Source of the DNA: Clostridiales bacterium
GTDB taxonomy: Bacteria; Bacillota; Clostridia; Christensenellales; Aristaeellaceae
Direction: 5' to 3'
Assembly: GCA_012837525.1 (NCBI GenBank)
Contig: DUQZ01000093.1
Coordinates: 1-47,834 of the forward strand
Length of the DNA: 47,834 bases
Shown: in pieces, positions 25,470-33,616 of the stretch
How the letters are laid out: each line of letters starts with the position of its first letter
Position numbering within the stretch: position 1 is the stretch's first letter
Translations under genes and position numbers: made by a program
Notes under the pieces: generated by a model
What the model saw: the letters and a program-made list of their open reading frames with translations, nothing else
Told to the model about the DNA's origin: nothing
Database searches by the model: none

Positions 25470-26078
25470 TTACTTCACCTCCTCAGAAAACACGATCTCT
25501 GTCAGGCTTTTGTTGATGGTGCGCATGACCGCGCTGGAGGTCTGGGTGGCGCCGGTGATGGCGTCGATGTCCTTGTCCTCAACGCTGCCGTAGGCCATGA
25601 GCGTATTGGGGGTGATGGGCAAACCGCGGAACTGGTTTTTGAACCAGTCCTCATCGATGCGGCCGCCCAGGCCTGGCGTTTCGTTCTGGTAGGTGAAGAC
25701 CAGGCCGGTTGTCTGCGTCCTGTCGGCGTTCACGCCCAGGTAGCCGCGCAAGGCGCCCCAGAGGCCGGAGCCCTCAATGGGCACAGCGTAGGCCAGCGTT
25801 TCCCCGTTTTCGATGTGCGCAAGAATCGGCATGCCGTAGGCTTCCTCAAAGCCGTTGAGCTTGCCGGGCTTAATCTTTTCTTCATACACAGCCGCGATCT
25901 GGTTGTCCTTTAGGCCCTCGTCCAGGCCCAGGGCGGAGAGGACTGCGCGCTGCTCCTGCAGCTGCTTGTTGCGCTGGATGGACGGCTTGAAGCCCTCATA
26001 GGCCGCGGCCAAAGCAAAGACAAGCACCGCGGTGATGACGACCATGAACAGGAAAGTGTATACATGCCCTCGTTTCAT
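25470..26078 (-). CDS. rnfG: RnfG/NqrC, covalent-FMN subunit
   Basis: A 202-residue protein with one N-terminal helix and an outward flavin-binding domain. The flavinylation motif is AITGATQTSSAV, in which the second Thr of TGATQT would carry FMN through a phosphoester; NETPGLGGRIDE is the other family signature. The length is near RnfG (about 200) rather than the longer NqrC (about 257). Modification needs an ApbE flavin transferase, which is not in this window. The gene overlaps rnfD by 4 bases and abuts rnfE, consistent with one complex. Confidence 0.9.
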   Translation of the reverse strand: MKRGHVYTFLFMVVITAVLVFALAAAYEGFKPSIQRNKQLQEQRAVLSALGLDEGLKDNQIAAVYEEKIKPGKLNGFEEAYGMPILAHIENGETLAYAVPIEGSGLWGALRGYLGVNADRTQTTGLVFTYQNETPGLGGRIDEDWFKNQFRGLPITPNTLMAYGSVEDKDIDAITGATQTSSAVMRTINKSLTEIVFSEEVK

Positions 26079-27061
26079 GCGGCTGCCCCCTTCTCTTTCA
26101 GCTTTTTGCGGTCCTGGCGCTGTTTGAGCTGCAGCTCAAGCAGCGGGGTGAAGGCGTTGACAATGAGGATGGCGAACATCATGCCCTCTGTAAACAGGGA
26201 GAAGGTGCGGATGACCACGGTGATGAGGCCCACCAGCGTGCCCGCGATCCACTGCGCCTGCTTGGTCTTGGGGGCGGAGATCGGGTCGGTCACCATGAAG
26301 ATGGCGCCAAACAGGAAGCCGCCGGTTAACAGCATGAACAGGGGCGGTGCGGAGGTCATGCCGGACACCTGCATCACACCCGTGTAATGGAAGATGGCCG
26401 CAAGCGCGGTGCCGGATACAATGGTGGAGACCATCAGCTGCCAGGACGCCACTTTTTTATAGACCAAAAAGGCGCCGCCAAGCAGGATGAGCAGCGCGCT
26501 GCTCTCCCCCAGGGAACCGGCGACATTGCCCAGGAACAGGTGCAGGTGATTGGCCAACTCGCCTGTCGCGTTGTAGGTAATAATGGGGGTGGCGGATGTG
26601 ATCGCGTCCACCGCGGTGGTATAGGCGGCAAACCCGCCCGGCAGCGCCAGGAAGGGCTGCGGCCAGGTCATGGTCATGTGCGCGGGGAAGGCCACATAGA
26701 TAAAGCAGCGGCTGACCAGGGCAGGGTTAAAGATGTTGCGCCCGAACCCGCCAAATACGCCCTTGCCAAAGACCACGCCAAACACGATGCCCACCACCGC
26801 GACCCACATGGGGGTGGCCGGCGGCAAGGTCAGGGTAAAGAGCGCGGCGGAGACAAAGACGGCCTCTGACACCTTGGCCTTGTCCTTGTTGATAGAGCGC
26901 ATCACCAGGTATTCGGAAATGACGGCGGCAAGCGCCACCACAAGCCCCATGATCACCCAACGCCAGCCATACAAAAAAACGGCCAGGATGGCAATGGGGA
27001 TCAGCGCCAGTAAAACAGTCCGCATCATTTTCTGTTTTGTAAACAGATTCTTCACGTCCAT
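26075..27061 (-). CDS. rnfD: RnfD/NqrB membrane subunit
   Basis: A 328-residue polytopic subunit with about nine helices, first in the operon. Family signatures: GGFGRNIFNPALVSRCF, the flavin-attachment region VDAITSATPIITY, and a C-terminal GAIFMVTDPISAPKT. The flavin motif reads TSAT where the consensus usually has G before AT, but the acceptor Thr is present. The length fits RnfD (310-350) and lacks the long N-terminal extension of NqrB (about 412). The start at 27061 is preferred (AGAGGTGAT upstream); a longer open frame begins at 27202 without a site. No rnfC or nqrA precedes it. Confidence 0.88.
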   Translation of the reverse strand: MDVKNLFTKQKMMRTVLLALIPIAILAVFLYGWRWVIMGLVVALAAVISEYLVMRSINKDKAKVSEAVFVSAALFTLTLPPATPMWVAVVGIVFGVVFGKGVFGGFGRNIFNPALVSRCFIYVAFPAHMTMTWPQPFLALPGGFAAYTTAVDAITSATPIITYNATGELANHLHLFLGNVAGSLGESSALLILLGGAFLVYKKVASWQLMVSTIVSGTALAAIFHYTGVMQVSGMTSAPPLFMLLTGGFLFGAIFMVTDPISAPKTKQAQWIAGTLVGLITVVIRTFSLFTEGMMFAILIVNAFTPLLELQLKQRQDRKKLKEKGAAA

Positions 27062-27080
27062 ATCATCACCTCTTGCGCTG

Positions 27081-27110
27081 ATAATAGCATGAGCAGACCG
27101 CAAAATGCAA
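27081..27110 (-). promoter_or_regulatory. Putative promoter of the rnf/nqrF operon
   Basis: TTGCAT (27105-27110), an 18-nt spacer and TATTAT (27081-27086) on the minus strand, 20 bases before the rnfD start codon. Weaker than consensus. Confidence 0.45.
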
Positions 27111-27253
27111 GATAATAAACGTTTGCTCCGCAGCCAAAAATTGGCAGGATTTGCCTTGTTTTGTGTGATTTTGCGCAAAGGGCGCGCGGCAGCATAAAAC
27201 ACCGAAGGTCTGGTTATACTTTATACGAGTATTTTTGTTGTACGGAGGATTCA

Positions 27254-27799
27254 ATGAGAAAGATCAAACACGATGTCATGCCCGAGATGAAGCGCAGGTT
27301 CGCCAACCGCGCGATCCGGGAGCAAAATATACCGCAGGATACCCTGGAGGCGCTGGTGGAAGCCGCGTCCCTGGCCCCTTCCTGCTTTAACGAGCAGCCC
27401 TGGCGCTTTTTGATTGCCACCGGGGAGCGCAGGGAGCAGCTGCTGGCCACCTTAACCCCCAAAAACCAGGAATGGGCGGGCAAGGCGCCAGTTTTGGTGC
27501 TGACCTGCGCCAAGAAAACCTTCACCGAGGGCGGCAAGGACAATTTCTGGCACCTGTCCGACACCGGCTGCGCGGCGGGCTTCTTCATCCTGGAGGCGGA
27601 GCGCCGCGGCCTGGTCGCCCACCCCATGGCCGGCTTCAGCAAAAAGGCGGCGCGGGAGGCCTTCAACATTGATGAGGACCTGGACATTGTGCATGTGATG
27701 GCGGTGGGCTACCCCGGCGACGTCAAGCTGTTAAGCGAACACAACCAGGCGCGCAACCGCCCCAACCCCCGCAAACCCATCAGCGAGATACTGCTTTAA
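27254..27799 (+). CDS. Nitroreductase family protein
   Basis: An FMN-dependent NAD(P)H oxidoreductase of 181 residues. Family features: RRFANRAIREQNIP and LVEAASLAPSCFNEQPWRF near the N-terminus (FMN phosphate and ring contacts), GCAAGFFILEAERRGLVAHPM, and VMAVGYPG. It is short but complete for the small nitroreductase group. The start at 27254 has CGGAGG upstream. It is divergent from the rnf operon, with pirin next on the same strand after a 59-base gap that carries a possible TATACT box. Confidence 0.88.
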   Translation: MRKIKHDVMPEMKRRFANRAIREQNIPQDTLEALVEAASLAPSCFNEQPWRFLIATGERREQLLATLTPKNQEWAGKAPVLVLTCAKKTFTEGGKDNFWHLSDTGCAAGFFILEAERRGLVAHPMAGFSKKAAREAFNIDEDLDIVHVMAVGYPGDVKLLSEHNQARNRPNPRKPISEILL

Positions 27800-27858
27800 C
27801 CGGTTTCATGCTATACTGTGCAAGGACATATCATATATCATCACAAGGAGGCAATTGA

Positions 27859-28692
27859 ATGAGAGACATCGCGCAGGTCGTCACCGGCAGCCGCGCCATT
27901 GACGGCGCGGGCGTGCACCTGGTCCGTGTGCTGGGGCTGCCCACCACCAAGGCGTTTGACCCTTTCTTGATGCTGGACGCCTTTGATTCCACAGACCCCA
28001 GGGACTATATCAAGGGCTTCCCCTGGCACCCCCACCGCGGGATTGAAACCGTCACCTATTTGCAAAAAGGACATATCATCCACAGCGACAGCCTGGGCAA
28101 CAGCGGGGACATCAGGGACGGCGGCTGCCAGTGGATGACGGCGGGCTCGGGCATCATGCACCAGGAGATGCCGCAGGCCTCAGAGCGGATGCTGGGCTTG
28201 CAATTGTGGCTCAACCTGCCCGCGAGCGACAAGATGACCCCGCCCAAGTACAACGACATCCGCGATGAGGACGTGCAGGTGGTGACGCAGGAAGGCGTCA
28301 GCGTGCGCGTGATTGCCGGGGAGTACGAGGGCACAAAGGGTGTCATGAACGGCGATCATGTCAAAATGACGATGCTGGACATCGCGCTTGCGCCGGGTGC
28401 CTCCTTTTCGATGAAAACACCCAGGGACGAAACCCTGTTTGTCTACCTGACACGGGGCTCCGGCTTGTTTGGCCCCCAACAGCAGGCGCTTGAGGAAAAG
28501 CGCGCGGTGCTGTTTGGCGAGGGGGACTCCGTCTCCTTCACCGCGGGCGAAAACGGGCTGGACCTGATGCTGTTTATGGCAAGGCCCCTGCATGAGCCCA
28601 TCGCCTGGGGCGGGCCGATTGTGATGAACACCCGGGAAGAGTTAAAAAAAGCCTTTGATGAACTGGACGAAGGCACCTTCATCAAGGTATAA
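27859..28692 (+). CDS. Pirin family protein
   Basis: A 277-residue bicupin. The metal ligands of the N-terminal cupin are visible: GFPWHPHRGIETVTYL (two His), then GSGIMHQEMP (His and Glu). Pirins bind iron or another metal; some act as quercetin 2,3-dioxygenase and others as redox-sensing co-regulators. The AAGGAGG site precedes the ATG at 27859. It stands among nitroreductase, ferritin and oxidoreductase genes, which fits an iron/redox context. Enzyme activity here is unknown. Confidence 0.92.
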   Translation: MRDIAQVVTGSRAIDGAGVHLVRVLGLPTTKAFDPFLMLDAFDSTDPRDYIKGFPWHPHRGIETVTYLQKGHIIHSDSLGNSGDIRDGGCQWMTAGSGIMHQEMPQASERMLGLQLWLNLPASDKMTPPKYNDIRDEDVQVVTQEGVSVRVIAGEYEGTKGVMNGDHVKMTMLDIALAPGASFSMKTPRDETLFVYLTRGSGLFGPQQQALEEKRAVLFGEGDSVSFTAGENGLDLMLFMARPLHEPIAWGGPIVMNTREELKKAFDELDEGTFIKV

Positions 28693-28727
28693 TTTGTGCA
28701 AAACCTGATTAAATAAGGAGGCACATC

Positions 28728-28937
28728 ATGAAAAACCTGCGTAAAGACGCCATTTTGGGGATCATCCTGCTGGGGCTGTGGCTGGTGATCAAATACCTGT
28801 TCCAGGGCTCCGGTATTTTCCTGTGGCTGCTGGGCCTGGTTGGCCTGGTGGTGCTGGTGGTTGGCTTGCTGCCCGATCCCCTGCATCAAAAGGTGATGGA
28901 CCTGAAAAACAAGCTGCTCAAGAGCGCAAAAAAATAA
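28728..28937 (+). CDS. Small membrane protein, 69 residues
   Basis: A basic N-terminus, two closely spaced hydrophobic segments (about 9-22 and 28-48, LWLLGLVGLVVLVVGLLP) and a basic C-terminal tail (KNKLLKSAKK). AAGGAGG precedes the ATG. The family is not recognised. It lies 35 bases after pirin and 80 bases before ferritin on the same strand. Confidence 0.7.
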   Translation: MKNLRKDAILGIILLGLWLVIKYLFQGSGIFLWLLGLVGLVVLVVGLLPDPLHQKVMDLKNKLLKSAKK

Positions 28938-29017
28938 GCGCGGCGGGGTTTATTTGTTAGGTTTGGCAAGATTTGGGTAAATTAGAGATGGACCCCATGA
29001 ACGAAAGGAGAACCACC

Positions 29018-29509
29018 ATGATTAAAAAAGAAATCGCAAAAATGTTGAATGATCAAATCAACCTGGAGCTGCACTCCGGTTACCTGTATCTGGAATTTGC
29101 CAATTACTACGAAGAGAAGAGCTTGTCCGGCTTCGCGCATTGGTTCAATGCGCAGGCCGTTGAAGAATATGAGCATGCCATGAAGATCCGTGAATTCCTC
29201 AACGACTGCGGCGTGCGCGTCACCTTCTCCCCCATTGGGGACACCATCAAAGAATTTGATGACATCAAAGGCCCGCTGCACGAAGCCCTCAAGCATGAGC
29301 AATTCGTCACCAAGTCCATTTACAAAATCTACGAGAAGGCGCTGGAGCTCAACGACCACCTGACCGCCAACTTCCTGCAGTGGTTCATCGAGGAGCAGGG
29401 CGAGGAAGAGACCACCGCCCAGCTGAACATCGACAAGGCCAAGCTGGTTGGCACCGGCGGCCCGGCACTGTACATGCTGGACAAGGAAATGGGTCGCCGC
29501 GAAGGCTGA
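29018..29509 (+). CDS. ftnA: Ferritin (FtnA type)
   Basis: A 163-residue iron-storage subunit that forms a 24-mer shell. The ferroxidase site is present: LELHSGYLYLEF (first Glu, about residue 17), VEEYEHAMK (Glu and His, about 50-53), HEQFVTKSIYKIY (about 94) and FIEEQGEEE (Gln about 127). It lacks the heme-binding Met of bacterioferritin. The start at 29018 is chosen for the AAAGGAG seven bases upstream; the frame is open further back but without a site. A GC-rich terminator follows. Confidence 0.94.
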   Translation: MIKKEIAKMLNDQINLELHSGYLYLEFANYYEEKSLSGFAHWFNAQAVEEYEHAMKIREFLNDCGVRVTFSPIGDTIKEFDDIKGPLHEALKHEQFVTKSIYKIYEKALELNDHLTANFLQWFIEEQGEEETTAQLNIDKAKLVGTGGPALYMLDKEMGRREG

Positions 29510-29532
29510 TTCGCTTACAACAACAATTACTC

Positions 29533-29572
29533 CCCGCTCCGGGTAACCGGGGCGGGCTTTCTTTTCTGCTTC
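29533..29572 (+). terminator. Terminator of ferritin transcript
   Basis: CCCCGC...GCGGG-type stem around CGGGTAACCGGG followed by CTTTCTTTTC; it lies about 20 bases after the ferritin stop. Confidence 0.65.
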
Positions 29573-29598
29573 TTTCTGCACAAATTTGATTCATGATG

Positions 29599-29604
29599 TA
29601 TAAT
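29599..29604 (+). promoter_or_regulatory. Extended -10 promoter of the SDR gene
   Basis: TATAAT 30 bases before the ATG, preceded by TGATG; no clear -35 box. Confidence 0.5.
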
Positions 29605-29633
29605 GTACTGGTTATCAAGAAAAGGAGCACCGG

Positions 29634-30479
29634 ATGAAGACAGCACTTATCACCGGCGCCAGTGACGGCATTGGCGAGCAGGCCGCCATCGCCCTGAAGG
29701 ACTTGGGCTGGCAGGTAGCCATCATCGGCCGCAACAAGGCGCGCACCGAGGCTGTGGCCAGGCGTTTGAACGCGCCGCATTACCTGGCGGATTTCGCCAA
29801 ACTAAGCGAAGTGAAGGCGCTGGGCGCGCAATTGCTGCGGGATTTCCCGCGCATTGACGTGCTGGCTAACAACGCCGGGGGCATGTTTTCAAAGCAGCCG
29901 CTGACAGAAGACGGCTTTGAGATGACCTTCCAGGTGAACCACCTGGCGCATTTCCTGCTCACACGGATGCTGATGCCTACCTTGATTACAAGCCGCGCCA
30001 GCGTCATCAACACCTCCAGCGTCGCGCATAAAAGCATTGGCTTGCTGTTTAAATTGGATGATGTGGCCAAGCCGAAGCATTATTCCCAGCATTTGGCCTA
30101 CGGTAACGCAAAGTTGGCCAACATCCTCTTTACGAAGGAGCTGCACAGGCGCTACCACGCGCAGGGCCTCAATGCCGCAGCCTTTCATCCCGGGGTGGTC
30201 GCCAGTTCGTTTGCCAAGGACACCAACTCCTTCATGCGTCTGCTGTACCACACGGGCCTCAAGCGCGCGCCTGGGGTGATCACCCCCAAAGAGGGCGCGC
30301 AGACGCTGGTCTGGCTGGCGACGAATGCGCCTGGGGTAAGTTGGCGTTCCGGCGGGTATTATGCCAAGCAACGGCCCGCCAAAACCACCAGGAAGGCACA
30401 GGATGAGGCGCTGGCTAAAGCGTTGTGGGAGATGAGTGAACAGCTCATCGCGCCATATTTGGAGGAACGCACGCAATGA
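29634..30479 (+). CDS. Short-chain dehydrogenase/reductase
   Basis: A 281-residue NAD(P)-dependent oxidoreductase. Rossmann glycine motif GASDGIGEQ (about 8-16), NNAGG (about 83), catalytic Ser in INTSSVAHKS (about 128) and catalytic Tyr-Lys in LAYGNAKLAN (about 157-161). It most resembles the retinol dehydrogenase/WW-domain oxidoreductase-like group, whose bacterial members have unknown substrates. AAGGAG precedes the ATG. The downstream SGNH/AraC fusion starts 13 bases after its stop, so they share an mRNA. Confidence 0.9.
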   Translation: MKTALITGASDGIGEQAAIALKDLGWQVAIIGRNKARTEAVARRLNAPHYLADFAKLSEVKALGAQLLRDFPRIDVLANNAGGMFSKQPLTEDGFEMTFQVNHLAHFLLTRMLMPTLITSRASVINTSSVAHKSIGLLFKLDDVAKPKHYSQHLAYGNAKLANILFTKELHRRYHAQGLNAAAFHPGVVASSFAKDTNSFMRLLYHTGLKRAPGVITPKEGAQTLVWLATNAPGVSWRSGGYYAKQRPAKTTRKAQDEALAKALWEMSEQLIAPYLEERTQ

Positions 30480-30492
30480 AGGGAAACGACTG

Positions 30493-31569
30493 ATGATTCA
30501 TATCGCGCTATTTGGGGATTCCATCGGCCGGGGTGTCAGCTACCAGGAGGACCGCGGCCGCTACGCCTATTTGAAGGAAGGCTTCGATAAATTGACCGAG
30601 CAGCACGGCTTGTGCAAGGTCTACAACTACGCTAAGTTTGGCGCCACCGCGAAGGAAGGACTGGAAGCTTTTGCGGGCGAGAACATTGATGATGTGCAGG
30701 CAGTGGCCATCCAGTACGGCGGCAACGATTGCACGCCGGACTGGGCAGCGATCGCAAAGGACCCGGACAGCTTCCACCCGCCCAAGACCGACCTGGACAG
30801 CTTTGAAGCGCAGCTGACACAGTTTGTGGAAAAAGTGAGGGGGGCAGGCAAGGTGGCGGTGCTGGTGACCCCGCCGCCTTTGGTGGCGGAGCGCTTTGTG
30901 CCGTGGATCTCAAAGGGGCTGGACGAGGCAGCCATCCTGCGCTATTTGGGCGATGTGCATCACGTCTACCGCTGGCAGGAGCAATACGGCCTGGCTGTGC
31001 ACAAGGTGGCGCGGCTGACCCAAAGCAAGCTGTTTGACCTGCGCGCCTTCTTCCTGCTGGAGCGCAGGCTGGAGGACCTGTACTGCGCGGACGGCATGCA
31101 CCCCAACGCGTTGGGGCACCAGGTGATCTACAAGGCGATTGAGCAGATGCTGCCGCGCTTTACCCAAAAGGAGATCAAAGCCTGTTATGAGCTGGTGAAC
31201 GCCTGCGTGAGCGAAACCAAGCTGGAACAGATGCGCTCCGCGGGCGCCAGCCAGAACGTGCAGCGGCTTGAGATGTATATTGAAAACCACTTTACAGAGC
31301 CCCTTTGCGTGCAGGACATCGCCAACGCGCTGGGCCTGTCCGCAAGCAGGGTGTGCGCCCTGGCAAACCAGATTGAGCCGGGCATGACCATCATCAAACT
31401 GCTGACGCAAAAGCGTATAGCGACCGCCAAAACCCTGCTGCGCACCACAAAGGCCACCATCCGGGAGATCGCGGAGCGGGTGGGCATTCCTGATTATAAT
31501 TATTTTACAAAGGTGTTTAAAAAGCATACGGGCAAAACGCCCAGCCAGTACAGAAACAGCGGCGCTTAG
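30493..31569 (+). CDS. SGNH/GDSL hydrolase fused to an AraC-type DNA-binding domain
   Basis: A 358-residue two-domain protein. The N-terminal part (1 to about 215) is an SGNH esterase-like domain: block I FGDSIGRGVS (nucleophile Ser), block III YGGNDC and block V DGMHPNALGH (Asp and His), so the catalytic set looks intact. The C-terminal part (about 256-352) is a double helix-turn-helix of the AraC/XylS type: MYIENHFTEPLCVQDIANAL, then IREIAERVGIPDYNYFTKVF and the usual KHTGKTPSQYR. No signal peptide, so it is cytoplasmic. A transcription factor with a hydrolase sensing domain, possibly for an acylated or esterified carbohydrate, is a reasonable inference. Start at 30493; AAGGG upstream. Confidence 0.85.
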   Translation: MIHIALFGDSIGRGVSYQEDRGRYAYLKEGFDKLTEQHGLCKVYNYAKFGATAKEGLEAFAGENIDDVQAVAIQYGGNDCTPDWAAIAKDPDSFHPPKTDLDSFEAQLTQFVEKVRGAGKVAVLVTPPPLVAERFVPWISKGLDEAAILRYLGDVHHVYRWQEQYGLAVHKVARLTQSKLFDLRAFFLLERRLEDLYCADGMHPNALGHQVIYKAIEQMLPRFTQKEIKACYELVNACVSETKLEQMRSAGASQNVQRLEMYIENHFTEPLCVQDIANALGLSASRVCALANQIEPGMTIIKLLTQKRIATAKTLLRTTKATIREIAERVGIPDYNYFTKVFKKHTGKTPSQYRNSGA

Positions 31570-32333
31570 GACGATATGACATCCACCAGCATGGTCACCA
31601 AAAGCAGGCCCAGGACAACCAGCAGCAGCGCGCGCACAAAGGGCGCGCCTTTTTTGATGGCCAGCCGCGCGCCCACCATATTGCCCGCGATGCCAAAGGC
31701 GGCCGCCGGCAGTGCCAGGGCATAAAGCACATGCCCAGTGGTGATGAGGGTGATAAGCGCACCTACATTGCTGCCCAGGTTGACCAGTTTGGCGGTGCCG
31801 GAGGCGTGCAGCGCGTCCTCCCCCATGAGCATCACATAGGCCAGGATCAAAAAAGTGCCGGTACCCGGCCCCACCAGGCCGTCATAGGTGCCAATCACAA
31901 AGCCGATGACAAAGCAGGCGGGCAGGGTATACCGCCTGGGGATGAGGGCATCCCTCACGGACAGGTCTTTGTTTTTGAGCACAATAAAGGCCACCACCGG
32001 CAGCGCCAGCAGCACGCCGACGCGGATATAGTAGGCTGGCAGCACGGTTAGCAAATAGGCGCCCAGCACTGCGCCGGGGACAGAGCCCAGTACAGAAGCG
32101 ATGCCCGCGCGGTAGTTGATGAGCCCGCGGCCGCCATAGGTGATGGTGGACACCGTGGTGCCCATGACGGCGGACAGCTTGTTGCTGCCGCCAGCCAGGG
32201 AGGGCGGCAGCCCCGCCAAATAATAGGCCGGCAGGGAGATCAAACCCCCGCCGCCCGCGATGCTGTCCACAAACCCTGCCAGGAAAATGAGCGGGCAGAC
32301 GATCAGAATCATCTGCCAGGTGACGTCATGCAT
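31566..32333 (-). CDS. TSUP (TauE/SafE) family permease
   Basis: A 255-residue membrane protein with about eight helices. Family hallmarks are the duplicated glycine-rich segments: LAGFVDSIAGGGGLISLPAYYL near the start and GTYDGLVGPGTGTFLILA in the second half. Members move sulfite, sulfonates or sulfoacetate, or other organic anions; the substrate is not decided by sequence. GGAG lies six bases before the ATG at 32333. Its stop overlaps the stop of the convergent SGNH/AraC gene by 4 bases. Confidence 0.88.
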   Translation of the reverse strand: MHDVTWQMILIVCPLIFLAGFVDSIAGGGGLISLPAYYLAGLPPSLAGGSNKLSAVMGTTVSTITYGGRGLINYRAGIASVLGSVPGAVLGAYLLTVLPAYYIRVGVLLALPVVAFIVLKNKDLSVRDALIPRRYTLPACFVIGFVIGTYDGLVGPGTGTFLILAYVMLMGEDALHASGTAKLVNLGSNVGALITLITTGHVLYALALPAAAFGIAGNMVGARLAIKKGAPFVRALLLVVLGLLLVTMLVDVISS

Positions 32334-32365
32334 AGGAAACTCCAGTACGAATTACACTTTTGTGA

Positions 32366-33469
32366 TTACCACAAACCGAACCAGGCTTCGCCGGCGAAGA
32401 GCACTTTTCCGTCCTTGGTGAACCCGGCTATAAACTCATCCCCGCAGGCGATGTCGATCAGGTCCGTCCAACCTGCGGTCTCCGCCGCCAGGGAAGGCTT
32501 GGTGCACAGCAGCTTGCCTTCACCGGTCAAGCCCACCAGAAAGTCATTGCCCAGGACAATTTGGGTGATGTTTTGCCAGCCTGATACCTGCGCCTGTAAA
32601 TCCTTGTGCGACATCAAAACGCTGCCATCCGCTTTGAGCGCGGCTGCCACAGGCCGCGTAATTTTGCCGCCAACAACCTCCCGCCCCAGCTTGATGCGAA
32701 GCACGTCAGACCAGCTGGACATCTCCTGCGCCACGTCCGCGCCCACCAGGTCCGCCATTTCCAGCAGATGTACCTTGCCTTGCCCGTCCACATAGGCCCC
32801 CAGGCCATAGATGGCGGACCAGGCGGCGAAATCGCGGATCTCGCTGCCTTCAGGCAAAAGCTGGTGCGCAGAATAGCCATTCAGTTTCAGCAGTGCGCCT
32901 TCGGTTGTCTGTCCAAGGAACAGATCGTCATAGCCAGACATGGCAACAAAGCGCTGATGAAAGTGGTTGGGAGCAGGACCGCGGATGCCTTCCCTTAGGA
33001 CTGTGCCATCCGTTTGCAGCGCGTAAAAGGTGTGAAAGCCGATGTCAATCGCCTTCACATCACGCCAGTGGGTCGGGTTCTCGTGGGCAATGTGCAGCAA
33101 GCCGCCAAAGTGAGGAATGCCGTTACGGTCAAGCGCCATGAACAGCGATGTCTCGCCAGAAATCGCTGTGATGTTTTGGAACAGCTGGCTGGGCGGGATG
33201 ACCATGTCTGCGCGCACCCAGGCTTCAATCTGTTTTTTCCCGGTTTCATTCATGGTGCTGACCCGGTACCAGGTGTGCCCGCGGCGCGTCTCCTCCCCCA
33301 GGATGAACAGGGGATCGCCCTTTTGCTTTTTGCCAATGGTGTCCCCGGCCGGGCCTTTCCTGAGGTTGACCTGGTCCATCGCGATCTGGCCGAAGCCTTT
33401 TTCAAGGGCAACAGCCGGCAGGGCAAAACAGCACAGCAAAATGAGCCAGATTATCACTTTTTTCATCAT
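32366..33469 (-). CDS. Secreted SH3-domain and RCC1-like repeat protein
   Basis: A 367-residue protein with a signal peptide (KKVIIWLILLCCFALPAVAL). An SH3b domain (about 24-85: VNLRKGPAGDTIGKKQKGD, HTWYRVSTMNETGKK) is followed by repeated beta-propeller-like units with the RCC1 pattern: FYALQTDGTVL, AYVDGQGKVHLL, AALKADGSVLMSHKD, FLVGLTGEGKLLC and FIAGFTKDGKVLFAGE. RCC1-like repeats mediate protein binding; the outside location suggests an envelope role. No enzyme motif. The start at 33469 has AAGGAT upstream. Confidence 0.8.
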   Translation of the reverse strand: MMKKVIIWLILLCCFALPAVALEKGFGQIAMDQVNLRKGPAGDTIGKKQKGDPLFILGEETRRGHTWYRVSTMNETGKKQIEAWVRADMVIPPSQLFQNITAISGETSLFMALDRNGIPHFGGLLHIAHENPTHWRDVKAIDIGFHTFYALQTDGTVLREGIRGPAPNHFHQRFVAMSGYDDLFLGQTTEGALLKLNGYSAHQLLPEGSEIRDFAAWSAIYGLGAYVDGQGKVHLLEMADLVGADVAQEMSSWSDVLRIKLGREVVGGKITRPVAAALKADGSVLMSHKDLQAQVSGWQNITQIVLGNDFLVGLTGEGKLLCTKPSLAAETAGWTDLIDIACGDEFIAGFTKDGKVLFAGEAWFGLW

Positions 33470-33575
33470 GCTTGGATCCTTTCTTGATGGAATGAGTTGT
33501 TCACCCAATCAAACGCCACAAAAGGCCTGTTTCATGCCTGAGTATAAAGCACATCCGATTGTATCACCAGAACAA

Positions 33576-33598
33576 GCCCCGGGCAAACTGCCCGGGGC
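33576..33598 (-). terminator. Rho-independent terminator
   Basis: GCCCCGGGCA/TGCCCGGGGC, a perfect 10-bp stem followed by TTGTTCT on the minus strand, just after the 82-residue protein gene. Confidence 0.65.
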
Positions 33599-33616
33599 CT
33601 ATGGAGGCTTGTGGAC

